From assembly GCA_963854835.1 (NCBI GenBank), contig OY978525.1, positions 70,929,232 to 70,993,231 of the forward strand: a stretch of DNA of 64,000 nt, written 5' to 3'. The position numbers and the translations under genes are program-made. Positions 17,244 through 34,589 of the stretch are shown one piece after another. The notes beneath the pieces are model-generated. The model was not told the DNA's origin. It searched no databases and was given only the letters and a program-made list of their open reading frames with translations. Source of the DNA: Megamerina dolium. Taxonomy: Eukaryota > Arthropoda > Insecta > Diptera > Megamerinidae. How positions within the stretch are numbered: position 1 is the first letter of the stretch; each line of letters starts with the position of its first letter.

Positions 17244-17653
17244 AAAACAGCACTGTTATTTAAATGTTAATCAAATTGAGTAGAAATCTTCATTCCTATA
17301 TATAACAGATGGACCTAATTACAAATAAATGGATAAAACAGTTGAAATGGTCGCAAGCAAATGATATTCGAACCCGAGGATAGTGCCGACAAAGTCAAAC
17401 CGTATCGCCGTATTAGTTTATTGCCGACTTCTACTAAACCAATATAAACTCATTTCTCTTATTTAAGATGGCTACGTTCCAATTATAAATTTGTATTCAG
17501 AAGAAACTGCACAAGCGAACAGGCTCATTGGAGGGTTGTATATATCCATACTGTATTCGAACAGAAAAAATATTGCACACGTGACATTTATCAATATCTC
17601 AAAGAATTTAATAGCTTTCGGCACAGTAGCTTGCTTTACAAAAAAAATTATAT

Positions 17654-17965
17654 CTCTAACTAAATGTTATGTATTCATTAAGTCCTTTATTAACAACCGA
17701 GATATTTCACTCTTAATCACACTTGGATCTTTACAAACCATATAATGCGCTTGCCTAATGATTCCTGGTGTTGTTGCACTTTTTTAACGTCCAATACGTA
17801 GTTCTTCTTGAAAACTTGTACGACCACGATTAAACTTTAAAACCCATCAATGCACATTTGGAAATGAAGGAGCATCATTTTCACCTTTTTTGTATGAACT
17901 TCTGTTGCTGATAAACCTTTCAAAATGAAGGATTTTATCACTGAACTATATTTGGGTTTATTCAT
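17654..17965 (-). pseudogene. mariner N-terminal fragment, mirror copy
   Basis: Mirror of 10949-11260; no additional information. Confidence 0.55.
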
Positions 17966-18101
17966 TGCAAAAAAATATAGATAGCCACGTTAACTTCAAA
18001 TGGCTTGCAAGGAAAAAATGAATTGACAGATCGAAATAAATATTCACATGAAAGATGTTGAAATGCTGAAATTGTTTATATGTTGCATTCAATACTCTAC
18101 G

Positions 18102-19344
18102 GGGGTGGGGAGCTCTACCTCCTCTTCTCTCTGTACCGCTCTGTATGCGACGTCTTTCTCTGCGGCAACGTCGTCACACTCTTGATCATACCACTCATTC
18201 CTCAGAGGCCGGTAGAAACTGATTACCTCCTCAGCAGCAGTAGTTATGGAGTGGGATATATATGTCCACTGTGCGGATATATCATCGAGAGGGGGAGTGT
18301 TCTGCAAAAGCAGTCCGATAATCAAGTGGTAAAAGCATTTGCTGTCTCTGGTGATTGCATCTTATTGACGTCTAGCTTTCTCTGTGTGGGACTTCTCTTG
18401 TTATTTGCGACACATAAATGTGTGCGCACCTTAGCTGCAACAAGGTAGTGATCCTAGTCGATGTTGGCACCACGGATCGATTTCACATCCATCACACTGG
18501 AAGCATGCCTTCCGTCAATCATCGCTTGATCAATTTGGTTTTTCGTTCATTGATCTGGAGACAACTAGGTCGCTTTATGGATGTCGAGATGCTGAAATCT
18601 GGTACTACTAATTACCATGTTTCGTGCTGCGACGAAGTCGATCAGCCTCATTCTGCTATCGGAGGTATTCTGGTGCAGGCTATTTTCCTACAGTTGGATT
18701 AAAGTACCTTACTCCTTGCCCATCCTGGCATTAAAGTCGCCAAGCACGAATTTGGTATCGTGGGGCAGCGATCATAAACTTCTCCGAGATGCTGAAAGAA
18801 GATTTCCCTTTGCATCGCATCGTCCTTCTCATCGTCTAAAAAATATTGCCTTAATGCGGATTGTTGCCAGCCGCTCGTTCACAGGTGTGAACTGCGAGAC
18901 AAGATGTCGTAGTCTCTTACTGACAACAAATCCACATCCGAGTTTGTGCCCTTCCGCATGGCAACTGTAATTATATCACAGGATGATCTTTTAGAGCAAC
19001 CATGTCCCATCCACCGCATTTCATGAAATGCGGTGATGTCAGCCTTGTATTCTTCAAGGACATCAACTAGGTGTATAGAGCACCTTCCCAATAGAGAGAC
19101 CGGACATTTCAAGTGCATATCCGTAAATCGTGGTACGTATTTCGTATGCGGGGGTCGTCAACAAGAGGTAATCCTTATACGAGGCACGGTTTGAATTTTT
19201 CATTATTGAGAGTTTTTATGTGGTAGGTCCCAAGCCCAACGCACAACCTCTAACCGAGGAGGTTTTCGCCTGTCACTTTAGCCGCCTCCCATCGGATGCC
19301 AGGAAGACATTGCCCCATGGTCGCCACGTGGAGGCGTCATCAGA
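18102..19344 (-). mobile_element. RTE fragment, mirror copy
   Basis: Mirror of 9570-10812 (5' UTR and broken endonuclease). The leader motif lies at about 19325-19340. Confidence 0.7.
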
Positions 19345-19428
19345 GAGATTATACTGAATAAAAAAACGAATTTCATTAAAAAATTACTTTCTTTCATTTT
19401 TGCTTTCAATGCTTTCGACCAACCTACA

Positions 19429-19949
19429 TTAATTCGAATCACCTACATTAATTTGAGAAGTTTCACTGCGACACATTTTCGAAATCAACTGCAATTCGTG
19501 CTTTGCAGAGGCAATCAAATTCATTAGGCATTTTGCACACTCAGTATTTGTCATGGTATTAAACAGTTTCTCCCTGCTGCCAACTTTTGGATCAAATTTG
19601 TTTTGCTTTGTTTGTTTTCTGAGGTTTATACCGAGAGTCTTTGTCTTTGTAAATATAAGTGTTTTCAAAGCTAATCTTTTGTCAAGATGCATGTGAAGAT
19701 ATTTGAGTTATATGTATATCGTTGTGTTTGACTAGCTTAAATAATCATCTTTTGGGCGAAAAAGAGTTGCTATTGGTTTAGAAGAAGTTTGCGATGAACT
19801 ATTATGGCGATACAGTTTGACAGTCGGCTCGAATATCATTTGCTTGCGACACTTTCCATTTTAAAGGTACGAATCTAGATATTAATATTGTGTTGTTCAA
19901 GTAAGTCAGAAACGCAATTCCTTTTTCTGGAAGTTCTTTTACCATTTCA
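19429..19949 (-). pseudogene. Jockey-like RT fragments, mirror copy
   Basis: Mirror of 8965-9480. Confidence 0.5.
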
Positions 19950-20696
19950 ACTGTTTTATCTATTTATTAGTAATTAGGTCCATCTGTTATATATAGGAAA
20001 CAAGATTTCTACTCAATTTTGATGATCATTTAAATAACGGTGCTGTTTTTCATCAGATTTTCATTAACACGACAGTTATGGAAAGGTTTTAGGTGCAGTT
20101 CTTTAATAATTATTATTACCAATTGTTCCCAGACGCACTGGTCATATATTGACTAACATTAGCCCTGAAAGTGACAAAAAGGTGAAATTTAAAAAACATT
20201 TACTTATAATATGATATTTATTCATAAAGCCATATATATTTCACATCGGACGGCGACGAAAGCTCAAATATATAAATGTTTTTCTGAAGCTGATCTTACT
20301 GTAAAATGTGTAAATATTCCATGGTTTTCGTTGGCTCTTTTAAATAAGTTTTGGGACCCCCTTTTATTTCAGTTGTTAATGGCCAATCTTTGACAAAATA
20401 AAAAAAAAGTATGTATAAGACACTATGATTATATTACCATGATAACGAAGATCGGGGGAATTATCGCATAGTTGTTATTATTTAAAAAAAATCGCATATA
20501 AATACGATGAAATCGACAAAAGCCTCATAATATGCCGTTTCTGGGCAAGTTAAAAAAGGCATGAAATTTTTCCACATAAATCCCGATTTCTAGAGGTTTT
20601 TTCAAAATGGTATAGTTAACGAAAATCGATCGGTAAAGTCAATACATTTTGGGAGTTGGCCCATTGTGGTCTTTGATGTAATAAAAAAAGCAAAGT

Positions 20697-20896
20697 NNNN
20701 NNNNNNNNNNNNNNNNNNNNNNNNNNNNNNNNNNNNNNNNNNNNNNNNNNNNNNNNNNNNNNNNNNNNNNNNNNNNNNNNNNNNNNNNNNNNNNNNNNNN
20801 NNNNNNNNNNNNNNNNNNNNNNNNNNNNNNNNNNNNNNNNNNNNNNNNNNNNNNNNNNNNNNNNNNNNNNNNNNNNNNNNNNNNNNNNNNNNNNNN
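20697..20896. other. Assembly gap (200 N)
   Basis: Exactly 200 N. In the mirror arm the corresponding stretch (about 7505-8216) is about 712 bases, so the gap size is nominal rather than measured. Confidence 0.99.
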
Positions 20897-20975
20897 TTAT
20901 AAAGTTATTATAGTACAAATTATCACCCATGGGTAATTAGAATGGGGCCTAAATTGGACCAAGTTAAGGATCAGA

Positions 20976-21603
20976 TCAGGGCGAGGTGATTAAAATGCGC
21001 CTACAACAACCTTCAGAATTATCACACGTCGCCCCTTTGCTCCTTGCGGTAAAGAGGACATTAACTGTAACAGAAGATGGCAACTTAACGGGGCACATTA
21101 AGATCGTAGAGTTCGTCTGGACTTCACCATACATCATGGTATAGTCCTCTCTAATCACTCAGTGACCGCATTGTTTTGAGGAACAGTGAAACTACGTTAA
21201 AAAAGTATTCACCTATGGTATATTGATGGGTTGAAATGGAAGATAGCAGTAGGACCTAACCTCCAAAAAGTAATTGTAATAGGAAAACAACTTCCTTTTT
21301 TAATATGCTTTCAAAGAGATACATAAGGGTATCGGAACAAAGGGGAATGGAGCATTCACTCTACACTGAACTACTAACAGGTCACTGCAGCATAAATTTT
21401 CATCCCAATAAATGGATCCGTTAAACAGCGATCCCTGTCGACTTTATCAAGAGGAACAGGAAACAACTGACCACGTCCCAACAGTTGCAAGATGCAGACT
21501 TAATTACCTAGGTGGGATCCTCAGACCCAGTCAGCTGCCGACAGGAGTTGTGGCGTTTATTAATAGTAAGTTTCGCAGTAACGCTGCATCTAAGTTTCGT
21601 TGA
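20976..21603 (+). pseudogene. Degenerate LINE C-terminal fragment, mirror copy
   Basis: Mirror of the 6798-7425 part of the left-arm LINE relic, with the DPCRLYQEEQETTDH piece at 21412-21603. The RT piece of the left arm falls in the N gap. Confidence 0.5.
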
Positions 21604-21827
21604 GTTTATTCGTGATTTTCGTATACACTTAACGTAAAACGCTTAATGTTAAGGTCTAATTAAAATTAATTTGTCATATTTCATATTTTAAATTTTGGCT
21701 ATAACTACAGGTCAATTATTATTAATTATTAATATCGAAGATTGTAAACATTTTAACATTCTCCCATTCAAACCATTCAACATTTAAAGAAGTTTTTTGT
21801 ATTTAAAGAGTGTCTTCCATGTTTCCA

Positions 21828-22140
<313 letters not shown>

Positions 22141-22255
22141 TATATATATATTTCCCATTCATGCTTACTTTGATGATATATGTGATTATTTCGACTCTGA
22201 GTTACTTCTCATCTCTATCCACTTTCTTTTATTCTATCTCGCTTCATAACCACAG

Positions 22256-22382
22256 GATTACTGCGAAAATTGATGATGATATGATATCGTACTATTGCAA
22301 TGAAGACATTTTCCTGCTCGAAGTGCAACAAATTGAGGATGATTTGTACGATATTACATTGACGGAGCTTCCCAATCATTGA
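22256..22382 (+). CDS. grh: Probable last coding exon of grainyhead (CP2-type transcription factor)
   Basis: Pyrimidine-rich sequence followed by CATAACCACAG at 22245-22255 is a good splice acceptor. The exon then encodes ITAKIDDDMISYYCNEDIF, then LLEVQQIEDDLYDITLTEL and PNH, and stops (TGA 22380-22382). The phase is 2: the G at 22256 completes a split codon. The pattern YCNEDIF...L.E......ITL.E(I/L) fits the C-terminal dimerisation tail of Grainyhead/GRHL proteins (human GRHL2 ends with a similar YSNEDTF...VTLMEI). Grainyhead is a nuclear factor controlling epidermal barrier and wound-repair genes. Similarity is recalled, not searched. The rest of the gene is not in recognisable form here: upstream exons must lie beyond a long, transposon-filled intron. 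Base composition is clearly less AT-rich than the surroundings. Confidence 0.72.
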
Positions 22383-22736
22383 AATTAAAATAACATATAT
22401 TGTAAATTGATGTACAACAAAAACAACCAGCAACTAAGCAGCAATTATATTTGGTGAAATTAGTGTCTATGGTATAAATTATGAAGATGACTATGTATAA
22501 CATACAGCAGTGCGCAAATTAATGGACACAACTACTTTTAATGAAATATGAATAATTTAATTTAATATGAACAATATATATGTAACAATTTAAGTGTTAA
22601 TTTAAGGGAATAGAGTAAATTATATTCATACATTCCAATGTTAAAGCATGAAGCAGAGAGTAGCAGATAGATAGATAGATAGAGATAGAGCAGATAGATA
22701 GCAGATAGCACATAATGATTTTTGAGATTTTTATGG
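22383..22736 (+). other. Probable 3' untranslated sequence of the grainyhead-like exon
   Basis: No coding frame. A (GATA)n-like tract lies at about 22661-22712. CAGCAGTGCGCAAATTAATG at about 22505 resembles a Tc1-type terminal repeat, but no partner end was found. The polyadenylation site is not evident. Confidence 0.4.

Positions 22737-23390
<654 letters not shown>

Positions 23391-23475
<85 letters not shown>
23391..23475. repeat. (TA)n array, right flank of fold-back MITE
   Basis: TA repeat abutting the right end of the MITE. Confidence 0.95.
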
Positions 23476-27260
<3,785 letters not shown>

Positions 27261-27373
27261 CAGTATGTCAAGAATGAGTTTACATATTGAAAAAAAATTC
27301 AAATTTTCAACTTTCTTAACCAAAAATATTCACTTTTATTTCCATATACAAATTTTTTTTATTAGTTACAGAT

Positions 27374-28706
27374 TCTTTCTTCTTTATGTGGCCATAACAA
27401 CCGACTATCGATTTAGGCCGAAAATAACATGCTTCGCCAGCCATCTCTGTTCTTCGCTAGCTGGCGCCAGTTAGAAATTCCAAGCGTCGTCAGGTTCTCC
27501 AGTACTTGGTCTTTCCACCGGAGGTTTAGTCTTCCTCTTCTGCGCCGTCCTCCAGCGGATTCCGAATATAACACCTTCTTAGCTGGAGCGTGTTCTTCCA
27601 TTCGCTCGACATGACCTAGCCAGCGCAGCCGCTGGATTTTGATGCGCTTTACTATGTCAATATCGGCATATAGCTCGTACAGCTCATGGTTGTGCCTTAT
27701 TCGGTACTCGCCACCAACGCAAATAGGTCCAAAGATCTTGCGTAGGACTTTTCTCTCGAAGCATTCGCTCATCCGAGTTGGAAATTGTCCAGGCTTCAGC
27801 GCCATATGTTAGGACAGGCATGATGAGAGACTTGTAGAGTGTAGTTTTCGTTATTCGAGAGAGGGCTCGACTTTTCAATTGCTTACTCAGCCCAAAGTAA
27901 CACCTGTTAGCAAGAGTTATCCTACGCATGATCTCCAAGCTGACGTCATTACTGCTGTTAATGCTGGTTCCAAGATAGACAAAGTCCCTTACTACTTCAA
28001 AAGCGTAGTTGTCAACAGTGACGTGCTGTCCAAGACGCCGGGACTCTTTGTTTGTTGACACTAGATACTTCGTCTTGTCCTCGTTCACCGTGAGACCCAT
28101 CCGACGCGACTCTCTTTCCAACTCTGAGAATGCTGCACTGACTGCTCGCGTGTTCATGCCGATTATGTCAATATCGTCGGCATACGCTAACAGCATGACA
28201 CTTTTGTTGAAGATAGTGCCATTATGTCGTAGATCAGCAGCTCGTATTATTTTCTCCATAATAAGATTGAAGAAGTCGCACGATAACGAATCACCTTGTC
28301 TGAAACCCCGTTCGGTATTAAACGGTGCGGAGAGGTCCTTCCCAATTTTCACTGCACAACAGGAGTTATGCAGTGTCATTCTACAAAGTCGAATGAGCTT
28401 TGCAGGAATACCGAACTCAGACATTGTTGCGTAGAGGTAATCCCTTACCGGACTGTCGAAAGCGGCTTTATAATCAACAAATAGGTGGTGTGTGTCGGCA
28501 GGCAGGCTATCAGCACCTGCAGCTTTGTTGTTCTTCAGCCTTAAAATGGCCGTTTCAACCTCGTCATAGTCGGGTGGTGGAATATCAACACCATCATCTG
28601 TAATTAGGGTTATCGGGCAAACTCCTCCACTGGCGGAATTGTTCGTAGCATCGCCATTCAGTAACGTGGAAAAGTGTTCCCTCCATAGGCTCAGTACACT
28701 CTGGAC
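27374..28706 (-). mobile_element. RTE-type LINE, copy 2 (5'-truncated, 13-bp TSD)
   Basis: Flanked by ATTAGTTACAGAT at 27361-27373 and 28707-28719, so it inserted into the left arm of the fold-back element. It holds the C-terminal half only. The 5' end is truncated in the linker (CAGTACACTCTGGACAT), typical of LINE insertion. An internal deletion near 28497 joins GTGTGTCG to GCAGGCAGGC and removes about 300 bases of RT present in copy 3. Confidence 0.9.
27413..28424 (-). pseudogene. RTE reverse transcriptase palm and C-terminus
   Basis: The frame at 28424-27684 (246 residues) contains GFRQGDSLSCDFFNL (RT motif B region) and LLAYADDIDIIG (motif C, catalytic YADD), then the thumb (VNEDKTKYL, ANRCYFGLSKQLKS). 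A frameshift near 27770 passes to the next frame, which holds the C-terminal RLRWLGHVERMEEHAPAKK and [20 protein letters not shown] to the stop at 27413. This is the conserved closing domain of this LINE group. Motif A lies in the deleted or upstream part, so the enzyme is incomplete. Confidence 0.85.
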
Positions 28707-28863
28707 ATTAGTTACAGATATTTACAGTATTTATACAAGATTCATGAAAAAAAATTGCAAGAAAAAGAATAATACAACAAAAAGAAATTTTACTCAATTT
28801 TACAAGTGTCAAGAAACTCTTTTCACAACTATTTTTTTTTTTAATTCCTTTATGCAACACTTG

Positions 28864-29201
28864 TGGGTGCCGTAGCTCAGTGGTTAGTTCGTTGGCCATT
28901 TGATCTCTAGGTCGTGGGTCCCCGGCTGAAGCATAACAAAATTTAATATCGAAAAGATTTTTCTTTCGAACGGTACCCACCTGCCGGCAAGAATTGGCAA
29001 TTTTTCCGGCAGTAACAATTTGCCAAAAGTGCTTCTTAAAAGAGCTCTGTGACAAAAACTAAGTTAAAGTGATATCACAAGAGTTCTGCCGTTCAGAACC
29101 GGCTAATATAAGTAGGTCCCTTCTAATGCTGTCCAAATTTAACACGCACAACAGCATTGGAAGAGAAGCTCAGTGGTATCACAATGGGCCTTTCTGGCCC
29201 A
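28864..29201 (+). mobile_element. tRNA-derived SINE, copy 4 (variant, forms the fold-back loop)
   Basis: Head GGGTGCCGTAGCTCAGTGGT, B box region GTGGGTCCCCGG (weak), body as in other copies. The last 40 bases differ: after GGAAGAGAAGCTCAG comes TGGTATCACAATGGGCC instead of the usual tail. The outer bases pair with each other (ACACTTGTGGG / CCCACAAGTGT), and I see no direct target duplication, so it was probably captured as the loop. Confidence 0.75.
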
Positions 29202-29458
29202 CAAGTGTTGCATAAAGAAATTAAAAAAATAGTTGTGAAAAGACTTTCTTGACACTTGTAAAATTGAGTAAAATTTATTTTTGTTGTATTATTCTTTTTC
29301 TTCCCATTTTTTTCATGAATCTTTTTTAAATACTGTAAATATCTGTAACTAATAAAAAAAAATTTGTATATGGCAATAAAAGTTAATATTTTTGGCTAAG
29401 AAAGTTGAAAATTTGAATTTTTTTCAATGTGTAAACTCATTCTTATACTCATTATATA

Positions 29459-30192
<734 letters not shown>

Positions 30193-33100
30193 TAACTTAC
30201 TTACTTACTTACTTATGTGGACATAACAACCGAATATCGATTTAGGCCGAAAATAACATGCTTCGCCAACCATCTCTGTTCTTCGCTAGTCGGAGCCAGT
30301 TAAAAATTCTAACCGCGGTCAGGTTCTCCACTACTTGGTCTTTCCACCGGAGGTTAGGTCTTCCTCTTCGTCCTTAGCTGGAGCGTGTTCTTCCATTCGC
30401 TCGACACGACCTAGCCAGCGCAGCCGCTGGATTTTGATGCGCTTTACTATGTCAATATCAGCATACAGCTCGTACAGCCCATGGTTGTACCTTATTCGGT
30501 ACTTGCCACCAAGCGTAGTTGTCAACAGTGACGTGCTGTCCAAGACTCCGGGACTCATTGTTTGTTGACACTAGATACTTCGCCTTGCCCTCGTTCACCG
30601 TAAGACTCATCCGACGCGACTCTCTTTCTAACTCTGAGAATGCTGTACTGACTGCTCGCGTGTTCATGCCGATTATGTCAATATCGTCGGCATACGCTAA
30701 CAGCATGACACTTTTGTTGAAGATAGTGCCATTATGTCGTAGATCAGCAGCTCGTATTATTTTCTCCATAATAAGATTGAAGAAGTCGCACGATAACGAA
30801 TCACCTTGTCTGAAACCCCGTTCAGTATTAAAAGATGCAGAGAGGTCCTTCCCAATTTTCACTACACAACAGGAGTTATGCAATGTCATTCTGCAAAGTC
30901 GACATTGTTGCGTAGAGGTAATCCCTTGCCGGACTGTCGAAAACGGCTTTATAATCAACAAATAGGTGGTGTGTGTCGATCTGTTTTTCTTGGGTCTTCT
31001 CCAGGACTTGGGGCAGTTTGAAAATCTGGTCGATGGTGGATTTACCAGGTCTGAAGCCACACTGATAAGGTCCAATCAGGTTGCTGAACATAGGCTTCAA
31101 CCTTTCACACAGTACGCTCGATAAAACCTTGTATGCGATGCTCAGGAGACTTATTCCACGGTAGTTAGCGCAAATTGTGGGGTCTCCTTTTTTATGTACA
31201 GGACAGAGAACACTGAGCCGCCAATGATCAGGCATGCTTTCATCCGACCATATTCTGCTTATGAGCTGGTGCATGCGGGTGAGCAGCTCATCGCCTCCGG
31301 TCTGAAACAACTCGGCAGGCAGGCCATCAGCACCTGCAGCTTTGTTGTTCTTCAGCCTTAAAATGGCCGTTTCAACCTCGTCATAGTCGGGTGGTGGAAC
31401 ATCAACACCATCATCTGTAATTGGGGTTACCGGGCAATCTCCTCCATTGGCGGAATTGTTCGTAGCATCGCCATTCAGTAACGCGGAGAAGTGTTCCCTC
31501 CATAGGCTCAGTACAATCTGGACATCCGTAACCAGATTCCCATTTCCATCACGACAAGAAGAGGCTCCGGGATTCAAACCTCCACTCAGGCGCTTGATAT
31601 TTTCAAAGAATTTTCGAGTCTCATTCTTGTCGGTACACATCTTTATCTCCTCACACTCGCGTCTTTCCAACTCCCTCTTCTTGCGCCTGAAAAGACGTCT
31701 CTCTGCACTCCTTTTCTCTCTATACCGCTCCCTAACAGCTCGCGTTACGCCTGCACGCAGGGTTTTTCTGTAGGCGGCGTCTTTCTCTGCGGTAGCGTCG
31801 CGACACTCCTGATCATACCACTCATTCCTCAGAGGCCGGTAGTAACCGATTACAGCAGCAGTAGTCATGGAGTGGGATATATGTGTCCACCGTGCGCATG
31901 TATCATCAAGTGGGGGAGTGTTCTGCACAAGCAGATCCGATAGTCAAGTGGAAAATGCATCTGCTGTCTTTGGTGATCGCAGCTTACTGACGTCGAACTT
32001 TCTCTGTGTGGGACTTCTCTTGTTATTTGCGACACATAAGCGTATGCGCACCTTAGCTGTAACAAGGTAGTGATCCGAGTCGATGTTGGCACCACAAATC
32101 GATTTCACGTCCATCACACTGGACCAAATTGATCATGTGGTCAATCACCACATGATTGACATGATTGATCAACTTGTACGTTGATCTGGAGACAGCCATG
32201 TAGCTTTGTGGATGTCGAGATGCTGGAATCTGGTACCACCAATTACCATGTTTCGTGCTGCGGCGAAGTCGATCAGCCTCATTCCGTTATAGGAGGTGTT
32301 CTGGTGGAGGCTGAATTTTCCGACAGTTGGACCAAAGGTACCTTCCTTGCCCACCCTGGGATTAAAGTCGCCAAGCACGATTTTGATGTCGTGGCGGGGG
32401 CAGCGGTCATAAGCTTCTTCGAGGTGCTGAAAGAAGCTCTCCTTGGTCACATTGTCCTTCTCATCCGTCGGAGTGTGGGCACATATAAGGCTGATGTTGA
32501 AGAATTTTGCCTTGATGCGGATTGTGGCCAGCCGTTCGTTCACAGGCGTGAACTGTGAGACAAGATGTCGTAGTCTCTTTCTGACTAAAAATCCACATCC
32601 TAATTCGTGCCTTTCAGCATGGCAACTGTAGTAGATGTCACAGGACGCTCTTTTGGAGCAGCCCTGTCCCGTCCATCGCATTTCCTGGAGAGCGGTGATG
32701 TCAGCTTTGTATTTTTCGAGGACATCAACCAGCTGGATAGAGGCACCCTCCCTATAAAGGGACCGGACATTCCAGCTGCATATCCGTAAATCATTGTCCT
32801 TTTTTCGTTTGCGGAGGTCGTCAACAATAGTCCTTATCCGAGGCGTTGTTTTTTCCTTCACTGGGGGGATTTTTTATGTGGCGGGTCCCAAACCCAACGC
32901 ACAACCTCTAGTTGAAGAGATTTTCGCCACTCACTTCAGCCGCCTCCCAGCGGGTGCCAGGAGGTCGTTGGCCGGTAGTCGCCACGTAGAGGGCCCCCAT
33001 TAATAATAATGAAGGCGCCATCACATAGTAAGCAGAGCAAGCTACATGACTACCCCTCATTAACAAATAAAGGTATCATCACATAGCGCTCAGATCAAAC

Positions 33101-33300
33101 TACATGACAGCCAGTGAGTTGACTTGCGATGAGTTCAACAAGGATTGCGCTAACCCCACCCGGTTGAGGCAGTTAGACACGTTACCTTGCGAAAACACCA
33201 CCAGACCACACTTAACACTTTTAAATATAAGAAAAAATACGGAGTTAGTACATCGCGCACTGTCTGATCTAAATAATGATAATTTTGGGAATAATAAAAA
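30193..33300 (-). mobile_element. RTE-type LINE, copy 3 (longest)
   Basis: Minus strand. The 3' end at 30193-30213 is a (TAAG)n tail, in keeping with RTE elements ending in short tandem repeats rather than poly-A. It includes the RT C-terminus, RT, linker, endonuclease, and the 5' leader up to at least 33000. The region 33091-33190 also recurs upstream of copy 5 (52219-52295, same relative orientation), so the 5' region may extend to about 33300. An internal deletion near 30510 removes RT thumb sequence. Most of the other copies can be aligned to it. Confidence 0.88.
30458..32861 (-). pseudogene. RTE endonuclease-RT polyprotein, broken in several places
   Basis: 32861-32169: endonuclease N-terminal half with LRICSWNVRSLY, ALQEMRW and IVLGDFN (catalytic Asn, Glu, Asp/Asn). 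Sequence 32110-32172 is locally rearranged and breaks the frame. A CGA-to-TGA nonsense change lies just upstream of 31928. 31928-30876: linker and RT start (ELFQTGGDELL, ANYRGISLLSIAYK, CGFRPGKSTIDQIF, motif A FVDYKAVFDS). 31075-30458: motif B (GFRQGDSLSCDFFNL) and catalytic YADD (LLAYADDIDIIG) in another frame. All key domains are present but not in one frame, so the copy is inactive. Confidence 0.87.
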
Positions 33301-34118
33301 ATAATAGAAAATTAAAAGTTTGGGAAATCATGGAGAAGAGAATAAGGGAGAGAGAAAAAACGGCAAATAGAAAAAACTAACGTGATAAATTGATTGGAGT
33401 TGCCACCCACTTAAAATTATGATTTAGAAATAAAGAGCTGACAGCGTGCGACATCTTCGTTCTGACGTAGACATTCCTCGTTCCTAGCAAAAGAGGCGGA
33501 ACCTCCCGAGAAGGAGGGCCTGCAAAAAAAAAATAAAAATAAAAAATAAATAAAATTAAAGATACAATATTTGATACATGTATGTACTTAATACTAATCT
33601 CGAATTACAAAAATGACGATGTGGGAATATTTGCCGGTGGGCTCTCTTGGTAGATGTGACGATTGATATGTTGATCGCTGGTGGTGACGGCGCTGGTGGT
33701 GGTGACGGCGCTGGTGATGAGAAAGAACACTCAACCTGAATTGTTTTCAGCGATAGTTGAAATTTAACACTTCTATCACAAGAATCCAATATTCAAGATG
33801 AAAATAGAAGAATTTTAATTTCACTAAAACACACATTCGTTTTTTCTTTTAAGGAATTTTATTTTTAACAAATTGTTTTTAAAGTAGTGCGCGATATTTT
33901 GCCCGTCACGATATAATTAACATATACATAATATACATTTAATACTTAAAAAAGTGAAAAAAAGAAGTGTGTTATTTCTAATAACTGAGACCTAAAAGAT
34001 CTTTTGTGTCCCGTTACATTTATAAAATTGTGATCCGTGCGATCACAACCATCCAATCGACTATACCCTATAAATCTACCACCAATGTTTCAAGTATGCC
34101 ATAGCATTACATCCCTTT
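33301..34118. other. Non-coding spacer with a small GC-richer minisatellite
   Basis: Apart from two 18-base units (GGTGGTGACGGCGCTGGT) near 33680-33715, nothing was recognised. The minus-strand frame through the repeat gives a Pro/Ser-rich stretch that I do not take for a gene. Confidence 0.5.
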
Positions 34119-34589
34119 CTACCTAGACATTACCTGTCTAAGGAAGGGAATCAGCTGGAATCTATGTTCTTCCAGTATCATTTCAGCTTTCCGGATGATT
34201 TTGAGTATGCCCGCAAGAGGAGCCTTTTTTATTTCCTCGAGATCTAGTCGATCATTGTGAAAAATTAGCATTATTGTTTTTGCCAATGCAATACAGTCGC
34301 ACAGTATGTGTTCTGTAGTTTCATCCTCTTCAAGACAGAGCCGACATTCCGTATCGACAAGAATATGGATTTTAGTGAGGTGAAATTTCAGGTAGTAATG
34401 TCCTGAAAGGATACCTACTATTTTTCTGATATTTGTCTTTGCGCATATTGCGCAGTTCGCTATTGTAGGTGTATGGCCGAACATACCTTTGGCTTGGCGC
34501 AGTTTTTGTATCCCTTCCCAGTGGGATGCTCTGAGACTATGCTCCCATTTATTACAGAGCAGATAAAATCTTGACCTGGTATATCTCAT
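34119..34589 (-). pseudogene. LINE ORF2 C-terminus (zinc-knuckle type)
   Basis: The 156-residue open frame is the tail end of a Jockey/R1/I-like ORF2. LSGHYYLKFHLTKIH is followed by CRLCLEEDETTEHILCDC, a C-X2-C-X8-H-X4-C knuckle that closes such proteins after the RNase H-like region and probably helps bind template RNA. The RT and endonuclease are absent (5' truncation or decay upstream of 34600). No target duplication was seen. Dead on arrival or very old. Confidence 0.7.

Larger units (their letters stand above)
27261..29461. mobile_element. Long-armed fold-back transposon carrying an RTE and a SINE
   Basis: The terminal repeats CAGTATGTCAAGAATGAG (left) and CAGTATATAATGAGTATAAG (complement of right) abut TA arrays on both sides. 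The left arm is 27261-27373 continued at 28707-28868 after the RTE; the right arm is about 29196-29461. Joined, the arms pair for roughly 270 bases (shared TCAAATTTTCAACTTTC, ATTAGTTACAGATATTTACAG, TTTATGCAACACTTG). The loop is a SINE. Without the inserts it would be a non-autonomous element of about 0.55 kb. No transposase is visible. Confidence 0.82.

Noticed and set aside
20616..20930. Open frames across the N gap
   Set aside because: Artefact of translating N; no sequence is known there.
33104..33304. Possible small gene, 66 residues, similar to 52099-52293 on the other strand
   Set aside because: Both lie in the shared 5' region of RTE copies, antisense to it, and the similarity is of the repeat DNA rather than a conserved protein.
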